Origin: Chitinophaga pinensis
Lineage (GTDB): Bacteria > Bacteroidota > Bacteroidia > Flavobacteriales_D > Crocinitomicaceae
Assembly: GCA_945883825.1 (NCBI GenBank)
Contig: CAMCYF010000005.1
Span: 1-64,000 of the forward strand
Direction: 5' to 3'
DNA: 64,000 nucleotides
The stretch's first letter is position 1. The number at the start of each line of letters is the position of its first letter. The notes under the pieces are model-generated. The model saw only the letters and a list, made by a program, of their open reading frames with translations, did no database searches and had not been told where the DNA came from. The translations under genes were made by a program, and so were the position numbers. Positions 35,601 through 44,022 of the stretch are shown one piece after another.

Positions 35601-37787
35601 ATGGCCACTAAAAGACAAAAAGCGTATCAAGATGTTCTTCACCGCGAACCAAAACACGTAGAGTATGATGGAAAATTATCAGATCTTTTTGGTCAAAATG
35701 TTTTTCATGTAGATGTAATGCGGGAATATTTACCATCAGAAACCTATAAATACATGATGGAATCTATTCAAAATGGTTCTCAATTGGATCGTAAAAATGC
35801 CGATCAGGTTGCGTCTGCAATGAAAGATTGGTCAATTTCTAAAGGAGCTACACATTATACGCATTGGTTTCAGCCTTTAACTGGTGCAACAGCTGAAAAG
35901 CACGATGCATTTTTAAAGCCAATAGGACCTGGAAAAGCAATTGAACGCTTTGATGGTGATATGCTTGTGCAACAAGAACCGGATGCCTCTTCTTTTCCAA
36001 ATGGTGGAATTCGAAATACCTTTGAAGCACGCGGATATACAGCTTGGGATCCTTCATCACCTGCATTTGTCATAGGTAAAACACTGTGTATACCTACTAT
36101 TTTTATATCCTATACAGGAGAATCATTGGATTATAAAATGCCCTTATTAAGAGCATTAAATGCAGTAGATATTGCTGCAAGTGATGTTTGTCAATATTTT
36201 GATAAAAATGTAACGAAGGTTATTGCAACATTGGGTTGGGAACAAGAATATTTTTTAATTGATCAAGCCTTGTTTAATGCACGCCCAGATTTAATGCTAA
36301 CTGGAAGAGCACTTTTCGGTCATGCTCCCGCTAAAGGTCAGCAGTTGGAGGATCATTATTTTGGCTCGATTCCAGAGCGTGTAAATGCTTTTATGCGAGA
36401 ATTTGAAATCGAATCTTTGAAATTAGGAATCCCGGTAACAACAAGACACAATGAGGTTGCACCAAATCAATTTGAGTGCGCGCCTATTTTTGAGGAGTGT
36501 AATTTAGCAAATGATCATAATTTACTTTTAATGGACGTGATGGAGAAAACTGCTCGAAAGCACAATTTCCGTGTCTTATTACACGAAAAACCCTTTGCAG
36601 GTGTCAATGGTTCAGGAAAACATAATAATTGGTCTTTGAGCACAAATACTGGAGTAAATCTTTTAGCTCCAGGAAAGAATCCAAAATCAAATTTACAATT
36701 CTTGACATTTTTTGTGAATACGATCAAAGCGATTCATGATAATGCAGATTTACTAAGGGCGGCAATCGCCTCTGCAGGAAATGATCATCGCTTGGGTGCA
36801 AACGAAGCTCCACCTGCGATAATTTCAGCATTTATTGGATCTCAATTATCTGGCCTATTAGATGATTTAGAAGTCAATGTAAAAGCTGGAAAAATGACGC
36901 CAGAAGCAAAAACAGAATTAAAATTAAATATTGGTAAAATTCCACAGATATTATTGGATAATACAGATAGAAATAGAACTTCTCCATTTGCATTTACAGG
37001 AAATAAATTTGAGTTTAGAGCTGTTGGTTCTTCAGCAAATTGTGGATCAGCAATGATTGTTTTGAATACGATTATGGCAAAACAACTGAAAGAATTTAAG
37101 AAAACAGTGGATGCAAGAATTGAAAAAGGAGATGGTAAAGATGAAGCTATATTAAAAGAATTACAGGTCTTAATAAAGCAATCCAAAAAAATTCGTTTTG
37201 AAGGAAATGGTTATGGAGAAGAGTGGGTAAGGGAAGCTGAAAAACGCGGCTTGTCAAATTTTAAAGATACTCCACGAGCTTTGCAAGTTTGGCACGATAA
37301 AAAGGTTGCCCAATTATTTGAGGAAATGGGCGTGCTTTTACCGCGAGAATTAGAAGCAAGACGTGAAATAGAATTTGAAAATTATGTTCTTAAAATTCAA
37401 ATTGAATCGCGATTAATGGGAGACATTATCCAAAATTATTTTATTCCTGCCTCTGTAGAATACCAAAATAAATTAATTCTAAATGTTCAAGGTTTAATTA
37501 GTGTTCTGGGGGATAAAGCTGGAAGAGAAGCTTCAAAAGCACAATTAACATTAATAGAACGGATTTCTCTTCACATAAATAAAATGAAATCTTCTTCTGA
37601 CGCAATGTTAGAGCAACGAAAATTGGCGAATAAAATGGAAGACACAGAACATAAAGCCTTTGCTTATTGTGATAATGTGAAGTCGCATTTTGATGAAATT
37701 CGCTATCATGCTGATAAATTAGAACTTCTCGTAGATGATGAATTATGGCCTTTACCAAAATTTAGAGAATTGTTGTTTACGCGCTAA
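35601..37787 (+). CDS. glnN: Glutamine synthetase type III
   Basis: Joins ammonia and glutamate to glutamine using ATP. The 728-residue length and sequence are those of GSIII, the large form of Bacteroidota and cyanobacteria. Characteristic blocks are present: ATHYTHWFQPLTG near 80-92, GWEQEYFLID, TTRHNEVAPNQFECAP, the nucleotide-binding NGSGKHNNWSLSTN, and NRTSPFAFTGNKFEFRAVGS. It stands alone with its own promoter. No amt, glnK or glutamate synthase lies nearby. Regulation through the upstream hairpin is possible but unproven. Confidence 0.96.
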   Translation: MATKRQKAYQDVLHREPKHVEYDGKLSDLFGQNVFHVDVMREYLPSETYKYMMESIQNGSQLDRKNADQVASAMKDWSISKGATHYTHWFQPLTGATAEKHDAFLKPIGPGKAIERFDGDMLVQQEPDASSFPNGGIRNTFEARGYTAWDPSSPAFVIGKTLCIPTIFISYTGESLDYKMPLLRALNAVDIAASDVCQYFDKNVTKVIATLGWEQEYFLIDQALFNARPDLMLTGRALFGHAPAKGQQLEDHYFGSIPERVNAFMREFEIESLKLGIPVTTRHNEVAPNQFECAPIFEECNLANDHNLLLMDVMEKTARKHNFRVLLHEKPFAGVNGSGKHNNWSLSTNTGVNLLAPGKNPKSNLQFLTFFVNTIKAIHDNADLLRAAIASAGNDHRLGANEAPPAIISAFIGSQLSGLLDDLEVNVKAGKMTPEAKTELKLNIGKIPQILLDNTDRNRTSPFAFTGNKFEFRAVGSSANCGSAMIVLNTIMAKQLKEFKKTVDARIEKGDGKDEAILKELQVLIKQSKKIRFEGNGYGEEWVREAEKRGLSNFKDTPRALQVWHDKKVAQLFEEMGVLLPRELEARREIEFENYVLKIQIESRLMGDIIQNYFIPASVEYQNKLILNVQGLISVLGDKAGREASKAQLTLIERISLHINKMKSSSDAMLEQRKLANKMEDTEHKAFAYCDNVKSHFDEIRYHADKLELLVDDELWPLPKFRELLFTR

Positions 37788-37795
37788 GATTTTTT

Positions 37796-39052
37796 TTACT
37801 CGACCGTAAGGAGAAGAAATAATTTTATAAAGGAATGGTAGACATTTTCTTCCTTTTTAAATTTTAACTGAATTTCTGTTGTATTATCTGTAATTCTTTT
37901 CATATTTAAATGATCAGTAGCTTCAAATAAATTTTTGCTCGCTTGGTAACCTGGAATAAGGTCTAAGACCAAGCTAGACCATCCTGAATTATCAATTTTT
38001 GTAAACATTTTTAGATCTCCTTCAAATTGAAAGGGTTCATAAGAATTAGTAAATAATGCTTGTTTCTTTTCAGTGCTGAGGTAAATAATTTTATCAGATA
38101 TTTGTTGTATAAATATCTTCTTTGAAGCAATCGAATAGCCATTTTCATTTTTTAGTATTGGAAGATTGTATTTATTTTGAATTTTATTTATAAAATCTTC
38201 AACATTTTGCTGCTTTTTGAATGTTAATAGCACATCAAATTTTGGTACTCCAAGAATGTCTCCTTCATCTTGAAGCTCAAAACCGCGATAGTTGATAGAA
38301 ACAAATTCAATTTTTTTTAGGAGGGCTAAATTTTTAAGATAGTCCCTTGGAATTTCAGAAACTAATTTTTGAAGTGAAAAGGAACTGTGAATTCCTGAGG
38401 GTTTTAATCTTTGACTTTCTTGTTTATTTTTTTTAATGCCTCTTATTTTGGCGATAATTTCTTTGGATTTTATGATTAATTTTTGATCTTGGATTAAATG
38501 ATTGCCTTCAAATTGTGACCAAATGATATCCTCCCGTTTTCGACTAGTTGAAAATTTAAAGAGATTATTTTTTATGTCAGACTTTAAATTTTGCGTGTTT
38601 ATATCACCTTTTAAAACAATATAACATTCGTTATTTAAAACAAAATTTTTAAGACCTAATTTGTGAGAATTCTTCTCGAATTTTTCTTTTGATGCGAGAT
38701 TTGCACGCACTAGTATAATATTTTCTGTTTTGAACGACATTCCAATAATTTCTATTGGTGAAAAGAAGTCAATGCCAATAGTCGTAAATTTTGTTTTTGA
38801 ATTAGTTTGAGCTTTTTTTAAAAAATCGATTGTTTCTTTAACAACTTGAGCATCTTTCATAACAAATAGTTCATCAAAAACACTGTTTGTAATAATTGAA
38901 AATGCATCGATATAAAAATGATTGCTAGTGTTGTTTGGAAGAGAAAAAGTTAAATGTGTATTCAGTCCCCCTTTTTTTTCAGGAATAGAAATCATAGCAA
39001 GCAGCAAAAAAGCTAAAACTATACAACTTAATATTTCTTTAATTTTTAACAT
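37796..39052 (-). CDS. Exported or membrane-anchored protein of unknown function
   Basis: A 418-residue protein with an N-terminal hydrophobic segment (8-23) that is either a membrane anchor or a signal peptide with no clear lipobox. The rest is soluble, with alternating strand and helix pattern, few cysteines, and no motif I recognise. It resembles no family I can name. It ends 8 bases after the convergent glnN stop. Its start is 45 bases upstream of and divergent from the PlsC-like gene; an imperfect TAACTTTA lies near. The position beside PlsC may hint at the envelope, but that is weak. Confidence 0.6.
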   Translation of the reverse strand: MLKIKEILSCIVLAFLLLAMISIPEKKGGLNTHLTFSLPNNTSNHFYIDAFSIITNSVFDELFVMKDAQVVKETIDFLKKAQTNSKTKFTTIGIDFFSPIEIIGMSFKTENIILVRANLASKEKFEKNSHKLGLKNFVLNNECYIVLKGDINTQNLKSDIKNNLFKFSTSRKREDIIWSQFEGNHLIQDQKLIIKSKEIIAKIRGIKKNKQESQRLKPSGIHSSFSLQKLVSEIPRDYLKNLALLKKIEFVSINYRGFELQDEGDILGVPKFDVLLTFKKQQNVEDFINKIQNKYNLPILKNENGYSIASKKIFIQQISDKIIYLSTEKKQALFTNSYEPFQFEGDLKMFTKIDNSGWSSLVLDLIPGYQASKNLFEATDHLNMKRITDNTTEIQLKFKKEENVYHSFIKLFLLLTVE

Positions 39053-39085
39053 TCTTTTGTAAAGTTACATGAAAGATGTTTTGAT

Positions 39086-39093
39086 TAACTTTG
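39086..39093 (+). promoter_or_regulatory. -7 promoter element, leaderless GTG start
   Basis: TAACTTTG is exact for TAnnTTTG, with only 3 bases to the GTG at 39097. The in-frame TTG at 39091 lies inside the element. Confidence 0.48.
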
Positions 39094-39096
39094 AAT

Positions 39097-39639
39097 GTGA
39101 AAAAAATTGCAGGTTTTATTTTTTGGCTAATAGGATGGAAAATTGATCAAACAACTCCTTTAGGAATAAAGAAATGTGTTATTGTTGTCGGTCCTCATAC
39201 ATCTAATTGGGATTTTGTACTTGGAAGATTGGCTTTTGTGATGTACGGAGTGAATGCTAAGTTTCTCATAAAAAAAGAGTTGTTTTTTCCTCCACTTTCT
39301 TGGTTATTAAAAGCTCTTGGCGGACTTCCAGTTGATCGCAGTAAACGGAATAACCTAACTGAAACAGCCTTAAAGTATTTTAAGGAAACGGATACAATGT
39401 TTATTGTATTTTCCCCAGAAGGAACTAGAAGTTACAATCCTAATTGGAAAAAAGGATTCTATTACATTGCTCAAAAAGCAGAAGTCCCAATTTGTATTTG
39501 CTATGTTGATTATTTCAAAAAAATTGGTGGTTTTCACAGTGTATTTTATCCAACTGGAGATGTGAATGAAGACATACTTTATATAAAAAATATTTTGAAG
39601 CAATACAAAGGAAGATTTCCAGAGAAAGGAATTGATTAA
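39097..39639 (+). CDS. PlsC-like lysophospholipid acyltransferase
   Basis: A 180-residue acyltransferase of the PlsC/LPLAT family, which transfers fatty acyl groups to a lysophospholipid or similar acceptor at the inner membrane. The catalytic HX4D motif is HTSNWD at 34-39, and the acceptor motif SPEGTRS near 110-116 is present. A short hydrophobic N-terminus (4-13) fits membrane attachment. The GTG at 39097 is chosen because the ATG in the other frame stops at once and the TTG at 39091 is inside the promoter. It ends in a shared TTAA with the convergent DUF5522 gene. Confidence 0.88.
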   Translation: MKKIAGFIFWLIGWKIDQTTPLGIKKCVIVVGPHTSNWDFVLGRLAFVMYGVNAKFLIKKELFFPPLSWLLKALGGLPVDRSKRNNLTETALKYFKETDTMFIVFSPEGTRSYNPNWKKGFYYIAQKAEVPICICYVDYFKKIGGFHSVFYPTGDVNEDILYIKNILKQYKGRFPEKGID

Positions 39640-39827
39640 TCTTTTTTCTCTATTTTATCACTTTTTTGATCATAACCAAATGGACAATGCAAACAAGCAC
39701 TTTTGCAACAATAACCTCTTTTAGAATGGTACTTTTCTGTAAAAATTATGTATCCATCTTTTCCAATATAATAATCATCACTGTCTAAACTCGAACGCTT
39801 GGAAAAAGAAGAAAAATCTTCAGACAT
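39636..39827 (-). CDS. DUF5522 small cysteine-motif protein
   Basis: A 63-residue soluble protein. It has YYIGKDGYIIFTEKYHSKRG followed by GYCCKSACLHCPFGY, a four-cysteine motif (C-C-x3-C-x2-C) typical of DUF5522, suggesting a metal or Fe-S site. I recall the family as conserved in Bacteroidota without a known function. Its stop shares TTAA with the PlsC-like gene, and its first 29 bases overlap the reading frame of the divergent PLP gene. No promoter element was recognised. Confidence 0.75.
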   Translation of the reverse strand: MSEDFSSFSKRSSLDSDDYYIGKDGYIIFTEKYHSKRGYCCKSACLHCPFGYDQKSDKIEKKD

Positions 39828-40722
39828 ACATACTTTTTTTAAAAACTTTATTCAATTGTCTAGAATTGAAAAGTTTAGTTTCCGTAAAAGTAACAACAAA
39901 GATTTGGAATTGTTTGTCAAAAGAGACGATTTAATTCACAATTATATATCTGGAAATAAAATTAGAAAGCTGAATCAAAATATTTTTTCCTTTTACAAAA
40001 ATAAATGTAAGAAACTAGTAACTTTTGGAGGTGCTTTTTCAAATCATTTGTTAGCCACAGCAGCCTTATGTAATGAGCTTTCTATTGACTGTGTTGGCAT
40101 TGTTCGTGGAGAAGAATTGAATGAAAATTCTAATGGTATTTTAAAAAAATGTTCTTCTTTGGGCATGCAATTAAATTTTGTGTCTCGTAGTAGCTTTTCA
40201 GAGCAAAAAAAAATGAGTGGTTTATTAGTTAAAGATGGAATTCCAACTTGGTTTGTTCCCGAAGGTGGAGCAAATTTAGAGGGGATTGAAGGGTGTAAAG
40301 AAATTGTTTCTGAGAATGAAGAAATTTTCGATTACTATGTTGTAGCTCAAGGGACAACAACTACAAGTATAGGAATTGCATTGGCTTTACCGCCTTCTGC
40401 TAAAATAATTGTAGTACCTGTTCTTAAAGGATTTAATTCAAAATCTGAAATGAAATCAGTACTTAATAATGTCGATTTATGGAATGTCATTAAAGATAAA
40501 ATTATTGTGCTGGATGACTTTCATTTTGGAGGTTATGCAAAATCAACAAATGAGCTTAGGGAATTTATAAGTGAGATAAATCAAATAAATGAGATGCAGA
40601 TTGAGGAAGTTTATACCGGAAAAGCTCTTTATGCTTTAAAGAATTATCTGGAAAATAATTTTGTTAAGAATAAAAAAGTCCTCTTTATTCACACTGGAGG
40701 TATTTTTACAGACAAGAATTAA
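39799..40722 (+). CDS. PLP-dependent ACC deaminase/D-cysteine desulphydrase family enzyme
   Basis: A 307-residue fold-type II PLP enzyme of the ACC deaminase/D-cysteine desulphydrase group. The lysine lies in YISGNKIRKLNQNI (GNKxRKL) and the cofactor phosphate loop in TFGGAFSNHLLATAALC. The C-terminal FIHTGGIF also fits. Substrate (ACC, D-cysteine or another amino acid) cannot be decided. The start is uncertain: TTG at 39799 overlaps DUF5522, while TTG at 39856 would drop about 19 residues and leave a 288-residue enzyme. Its end overlaps convergent folP by 17 bases. Confidence 0.82.
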   Translation: MEKEEKSSDIHTFFKNFIQLSRIEKFSFRKSNNKDLELFVKRDDLIHNYISGNKIRKLNQNIFSFYKNKCKKLVTFGGAFSNHLLATAALCNELSIDCVGIVRGEELNENSNGILKKCSSLGMQLNFVSRSSFSEQKKMSGLLVKDGIPTWFVPEGGANLEGIEGCKEIVSENEEIFDYYVVAQGTTTTSIGIALALPPSAKIIVVPVLKGFNSKSEMKSVLNNVDLWNVIKDKIIVLDDFHFGGYAKSTNELREFISEINQINEMQIEEVYTGKALYALKNYLENNFVKNKKVLFIHTGGIFTDKN

Positions 40723-41557
40723 TCAGAGTTCGAATTTCATTCATTTCTTGTACATCATGAACTCTAAAAATAGCAGGTTTTTTTGAAAATAGGAAGGTGT
40801 TTAAAACTGTTGTCCCATTTAGAGCTTGATCAGCTTCTAGCTTAAGTTTAGTATAAATCATTGATTTTCTTGAAACACCAACCATGATAGGTTTTTCAAG
40901 TAAGTGTAGCATTTCAAAATTGCGAATTATTTCGTAGTTTTCTTCAAGTGTTTTTGCAAAACCAAATCCAGGATCGATAATGATATCCTTAACACCTTGT
41001 AAATGCAAAAACGCAATTTTTTCTGAAAAAAAATGAAGTAATCTTGACATTATAGAATCTTTAGATTCCCCTACAATTTTGTTTACTTCAAGACCATTGC
41101 TGTGCGTTAAGACATAAGGAGTCTGATTTCTTGCAACTACTTCTACAATTTTTGGATCTATTCCAAAGCCACTTATATCATTAATAATCGTAATACCGTT
41201 GTCTATTCCTAATTGTGCAACTTCGCTTCGATATGTATCCAAAGACAAGATTAATTCTGGAAATTCTCTTCGGATTTCAATTATATGCTTAAGTATTCTA
41301 TCAATTTCTTCTTCTTTAGTTGGCGGAATACCTCCAGGTCTTGATGAAACTCCTCCAATATCTATACTATTTACGCCCTGATCAATCATCTTAGCAACTT
41401 CTTTCAAAATAGTATTTTTATCCTGCTTTCTGCTTTTTGCATAGAAAGAATCTGGCGTTACATTGATTATTCCCATTATATGAGGCACTTGAAAATCATG
41501 TAAAATTCCATTGAAGGAAAGAAACTTACTTTGATTAAAATGCTGTATTTTTGTCAT
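40706..41557 (-). CDS. folP: Dihydropteroate synthase
   Basis: Condenses p-aminobenzoate with dihydropterin pyrophosphate in folate synthesis. Both signatures are present: MGIINVTPDSFYAKSR near 28-43 and the GVNSIDIGGVSSRPGG stretch near 59-74; the later IIDPGFGFAKT and VGVSRKSMI close the pocket. The length of 283 residues is typical. The start codon overlaps the promoter of the divergent DUF1599 gene, so the two start regions are tightly packed. In other Bacteroidota folP also neighbours DUF1599 and tpiA. Confidence 0.95.
   Translation of the reverse strand: MTKIQHFNQSKFLSFNGILHDFQVPHIMGIINVTPDSFYAKSRKQDKNTILKEVAKMIDQGVNSIDIGGVSSRPGGIPPTKEEEIDRILKHIIEIRREFPELILSLDTYRSEVAQLGIDNGITIINDISGFGIDPKIVEVVARNQTPYVLTHSNGLEVNKIVGESKDSIMSRLLHFFSEKIAFLHLQGVKDIIIDPGFGFAKTLEENYEIIRNFEMLHLLEKPIMVGVSRKSMIYTKLKLEADQALNGTTVLNTFLFSKKPAIFRVHDVQEMNEIRTLINSCL
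41546..41553 (+). promoter_or_regulatory. -7 promoter element for DUF1599 operon
   Basis: TATTTTTG is exact for TAnnTTTG, with 8 bases to the ATG at 41562. It lies directly upstream of the folP start codon on the other strand (41555-41557). Confidence 0.42.
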
Positions 41558-41561
41558 AATA

Positions 41562-42104
41562 ATGGAAAAAACTACAAAAGAGTATACAAATGTAATGAAT
41601 CTTTGTCGAGAGATTTTTGAAAAAAAATCAATTGATTATGGAACCTCATGGAGAATTTTAAGGTCAAGTTCATTGACAGATCAAATTTTTATTAAAGCAC
41701 AACGAATTCGAACCATTCAAGAGACTGGAGAAAATAAGGTTGGCGAATCATTTGAAGATGCTTTTATGGCGATTGTTAATTATTGCATCATGTCAATTAT
41801 TCAACTAAGGAATGCTCCAACTATTGAGGAAGAAATTTCTTCACAGGAGGCAATTCAACTTTATTCCTTAATTGAAAAGGAGGCTTTTGAATTAATGTGT
41901 AAAAAAAATCATGATTATGGCGAAGCTTGGCGAGATATGCGTGTTAGTTCTTTGACTGATTTAATTTTAACCAAAGTTTTACGCATCAAGCAAATTGAAG
42001 ATAACAAAGGTATGACTTTGGTAAGCGAGGGAATTGAAGGAAACTATTTCGATATGCTAAATTATTCAGTTTTTGCTCTTATTCATTTGGATCATAAGTG
42101 TTAA
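41562..42104 (+). CDS. DUF1599 tandem-repeat protein
   Basis: A 180-residue protein made of two DUF1599 repeats. Both contain DYG-[TE]-[AS]W near the start (KSIDYGTSWRILRSSSLTD and KNHDYGEAWRDMRVSSLTD) followed by an I-x-R/LRI-K-x-I helix, and end in a [YF]xxxxNYxxx[AS][IL]IxL helix. The helices and E/D positions resemble all-alpha NTP pyrophosphatases (MazG-like), which suggests nucleotide hydrolysis, but this is not established. It lies in a conserved folP-DUF1599-DoxX-tpiA-prmA neighbourhood. Confidence 0.85.
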   Translation: MEKTTKEYTNVMNLCREIFEKKSIDYGTSWRILRSSSLTDQIFIKAQRIRTIQETGENKVGESFEDAFMAIVNYCIMSIIQLRNAPTIEEEISSQEAIQLYSLIEKEAFELMCKKNHDYGEAWRDMRVSSLTDLILTKVLRIKQIEDNKGMTLVSEGIEGNYFDMLNYSVFALIHLDHKC

Positions 42105-42165
42105 AGCTCTGTTAAAGTTTCCGTTTGAAATTACTATTTGCTTACTTTTAATTAAAAATATTAAT

Positions 42166-43242
42166 ATGGAAAACGTAAAAAAATATTTCCCTTGGTTTGT
42201 AAGGATATTAATTTCAGGTCTTTTCTTACTTTCTGCTTTTGCTAAAATTTATCCGGATCCCTCCTTTTATTTTAGCATTACAGCATTTGAATTTAAGCAA
42301 TTGGTTCCTATGGGATTCAGCATGGAAACAGCTGTATATTTTTCACGAATAATCATTGGTATTGAATTCGCAATTGGTATTCTATTACTATTCCCTTACA
42401 ACATTAAGAAAATTATAATTCCAGCTACAATTTTAATGCTAGCTGTATTTTCTGTCCATTTAATAATTGAGATTTTAACAGGTGGAAATCAAGGAAATTG
42501 CGGTTGTTTTGGAGCGCTACTTCCTATGACACCACTCCAAGCATTGATTAAAAATTTATTATCCATAGGTTTGTTAGTGTTTATTCTTATTAAGTTCTCA
42601 GATTCTATAAATGAAAAAAGAAATATTTCATATTGCTTAATTATTACAAACGTAATTACTATTTGTATTCTTGCTTTATTTATGTTGATACCGATTCAGA
42701 AGAAAACAACTGTTTTACCCTCTCCGACAGGCTATTCAGAAGATACAACCATAGTTAAGGATTCAATTATTGTTAAGCCGATAAATGATTCAACAAAAAA
42801 AGATGATATCGTAGTCAAGGATACAACGAAGAAAATAATTGTAATAGCAGGCCCAAAAAAAGTAAAGTCAATTTACTCAAAATACTTTCCAAAAATAGAT
42901 GAAGGAAAAAAGATACTCTGTTTTTTTGCTCCAACTTGTGACCATTGCATGGCTACTGCAAAAGAGTTAACTGAACTGAAAAAAGCAGATCCAAATTTTC
43001 CTGATATACAGATGATTTTTATGGATGAAGCTGCCGAGGAAATACCTAAATTCTTCAAATTTGCTGGAGCTGAATATCCTAATTTAGTACTTGATATAAT
43101 TGCTTTTTGGGGTGCTCTTGGAAAGACGAATGATACTCCTGGTGTTGTCTATTTATGGAACGGCAATGTTCAGAAATTTTACAATGGAACTGAAAAAGAT
43201 AAGTTCAATAAAGTCGAGTTTAAAAAAATCGTAAAGAAATAA
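42166..43242 (+). CDS. DoxX-like membrane domain fused to thioredoxin-fold domain
   Basis: A 358-residue protein. Residues 1-180 have four or more hydrophobic segments of the DoxX/MauE type, with the conserved GNQGNCGCFGALLP. A polar linker with many D/K/T repeats covers about 185-235. The C-terminal part has a thioredoxin-like fold with CFFAPTCDHCMATAKEL (CxxC). It probably passes electrons across the inner membrane to a periplasmic thiol. I start at the ATG at 42166; the longer frame adds 31 residues with no match. I recall the BT_3928-type family in this genomic place. No exact promoter is seen; it is probably in the DUF1599 transcript. Confidence 0.85.
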   Translation: MENVKKYFPWFVRILISGLFLLSAFAKIYPDPSFYFSITAFEFKQLVPMGFSMETAVYFSRIIIGIEFAIGILLLFPYNIKKIIIPATILMLAVFSVHLIIEILTGGNQGNCGCFGALLPMTPLQALIKNLLSIGLLVFILIKFSDSINEKRNISYCLIITNVITICILALFMLIPIQKKTTVLPSPTGYSEDTTIVKDSIIVKPINDSTKKDDIVVKDTTKKIIVIAGPKKVKSIYSKYFPKIDEGKKILCFFAPTCDHCMATAKELTELKKADPNFPDIQMIFMDEAAEEIPKFFKFAGAEYPNLVLDIIAFWGALGKTNDTPGVVYLWNGNVQKFYNGTEKDKFNKVEFKKIVKK

Positions 43243-43262
43243 ATTTAGTCACCAAAAAAGAC

Positions 43263-43270
43263 TATTTTTG
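43263..43270 (+). promoter_or_regulatory. -7 promoter element, leaderless tpiA
   Basis: TATTTTTG is exact for TAnnTTTG, with 5 bases to the ATG at 43276, so a leaderless tpiA transcript is expected in addition to read-through from DUF1599. Confidence 0.45.
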
Positions 43271-43275
43271 AGTCT

Positions 43276-44022
43276 ATGCGAAAAAAAGTACTTGCAGCAA
43301 ATTGGAAAATGAATTTGTTAAGGAATGAAGCTTTAGACTTGTATAGTAATTTAGATTTAGCTCTACTTAATTTTCAAGAAATTGAAACAGTGCTATTTCC
43401 TCCCTCAATTTACATAAGTGAATTGCAAACTAAAGGAAATCTTTCTTTAGGAATTCAAAATATTTATTTTGAAAACAAAGGAGCTTATACAGGCGAAATA
43501 GCAGCAGCGCAAGCAAAAAGTATTGGTTGCACTTATGTTTTAATTGGTCATAGTGAAAGAAGAGAACTTTTTTTAGAAAGTGATGATTTATTAAAAAAGA
43601 AAGTGAATTCTGCTCTAGCTGAAAATTTAAAAATCATTTTTTCTTGCGGAGAATCTTTGGAAGTCCGAACAAAAAAAGATCATCTCTCTTTTGTCAAAAA
43701 ACAACTTGAAAACTCATTGTTTCATTTATCAGAAAAAGAAATTTTAAATTGTATCATCGCTTATGAGCCAATCTGGGCTATAGGATCAGGATTAAATGCA
43801 TCTGAACAGCAAGCAGAAGAAATGCATTCTGAAATTCGTTATTTACTCGCTGAAAATTATTCAAATAAAATTTCTGAACAAATCTCAATTATATACGGAG
43901 GAAGTTGCAATACATCCAATGCAGCTCAGTTATTCGCTTGCCCAAATGTAGATGGAGCACTAGTTGGAGGCGCATCTCTTGATAAATTTTCCTTTATAGA
44001 ATTAGCAGCTAGGTTGAAATGA
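43276..44022 (+). CDS. tpiA: Triosephosphate isomerase
   Basis: Interconverts glyceraldehyde-3-phosphate and dihydroxyacetone phosphate in glycolysis. The 248-residue barrel has Lys11 in ANWKMN, catalytic His92 in GHSERRE, and Glu164 in YEPIWAIGSG; the phosphate loop VDGALVGGASL is near the end. The stop overlaps the prmA start in an ATGA. The short distance from the promoter makes it a candidate leaderless mRNA. Confidence 0.97.
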   Translation: MRKKVLAANWKMNLLRNEALDLYSNLDLALLNFQEIETVLFPPSIYISELQTKGNLSLGIQNIYFENKGAYTGEIAAAQAKSIGCTYVLIGHSERRELFLESDDLLKKKVNSALAENLKIIFSCGESLEVRTKKDHLSFVKKQLENSLFHLSEKEILNCIIAYEPIWAIGSGLNASEQQAEEMHSEIRYLLAENYSNKISEQISIIYGGSCNTSNAAQLFACPNVDGALVGGASLDKFSFIELAARLK

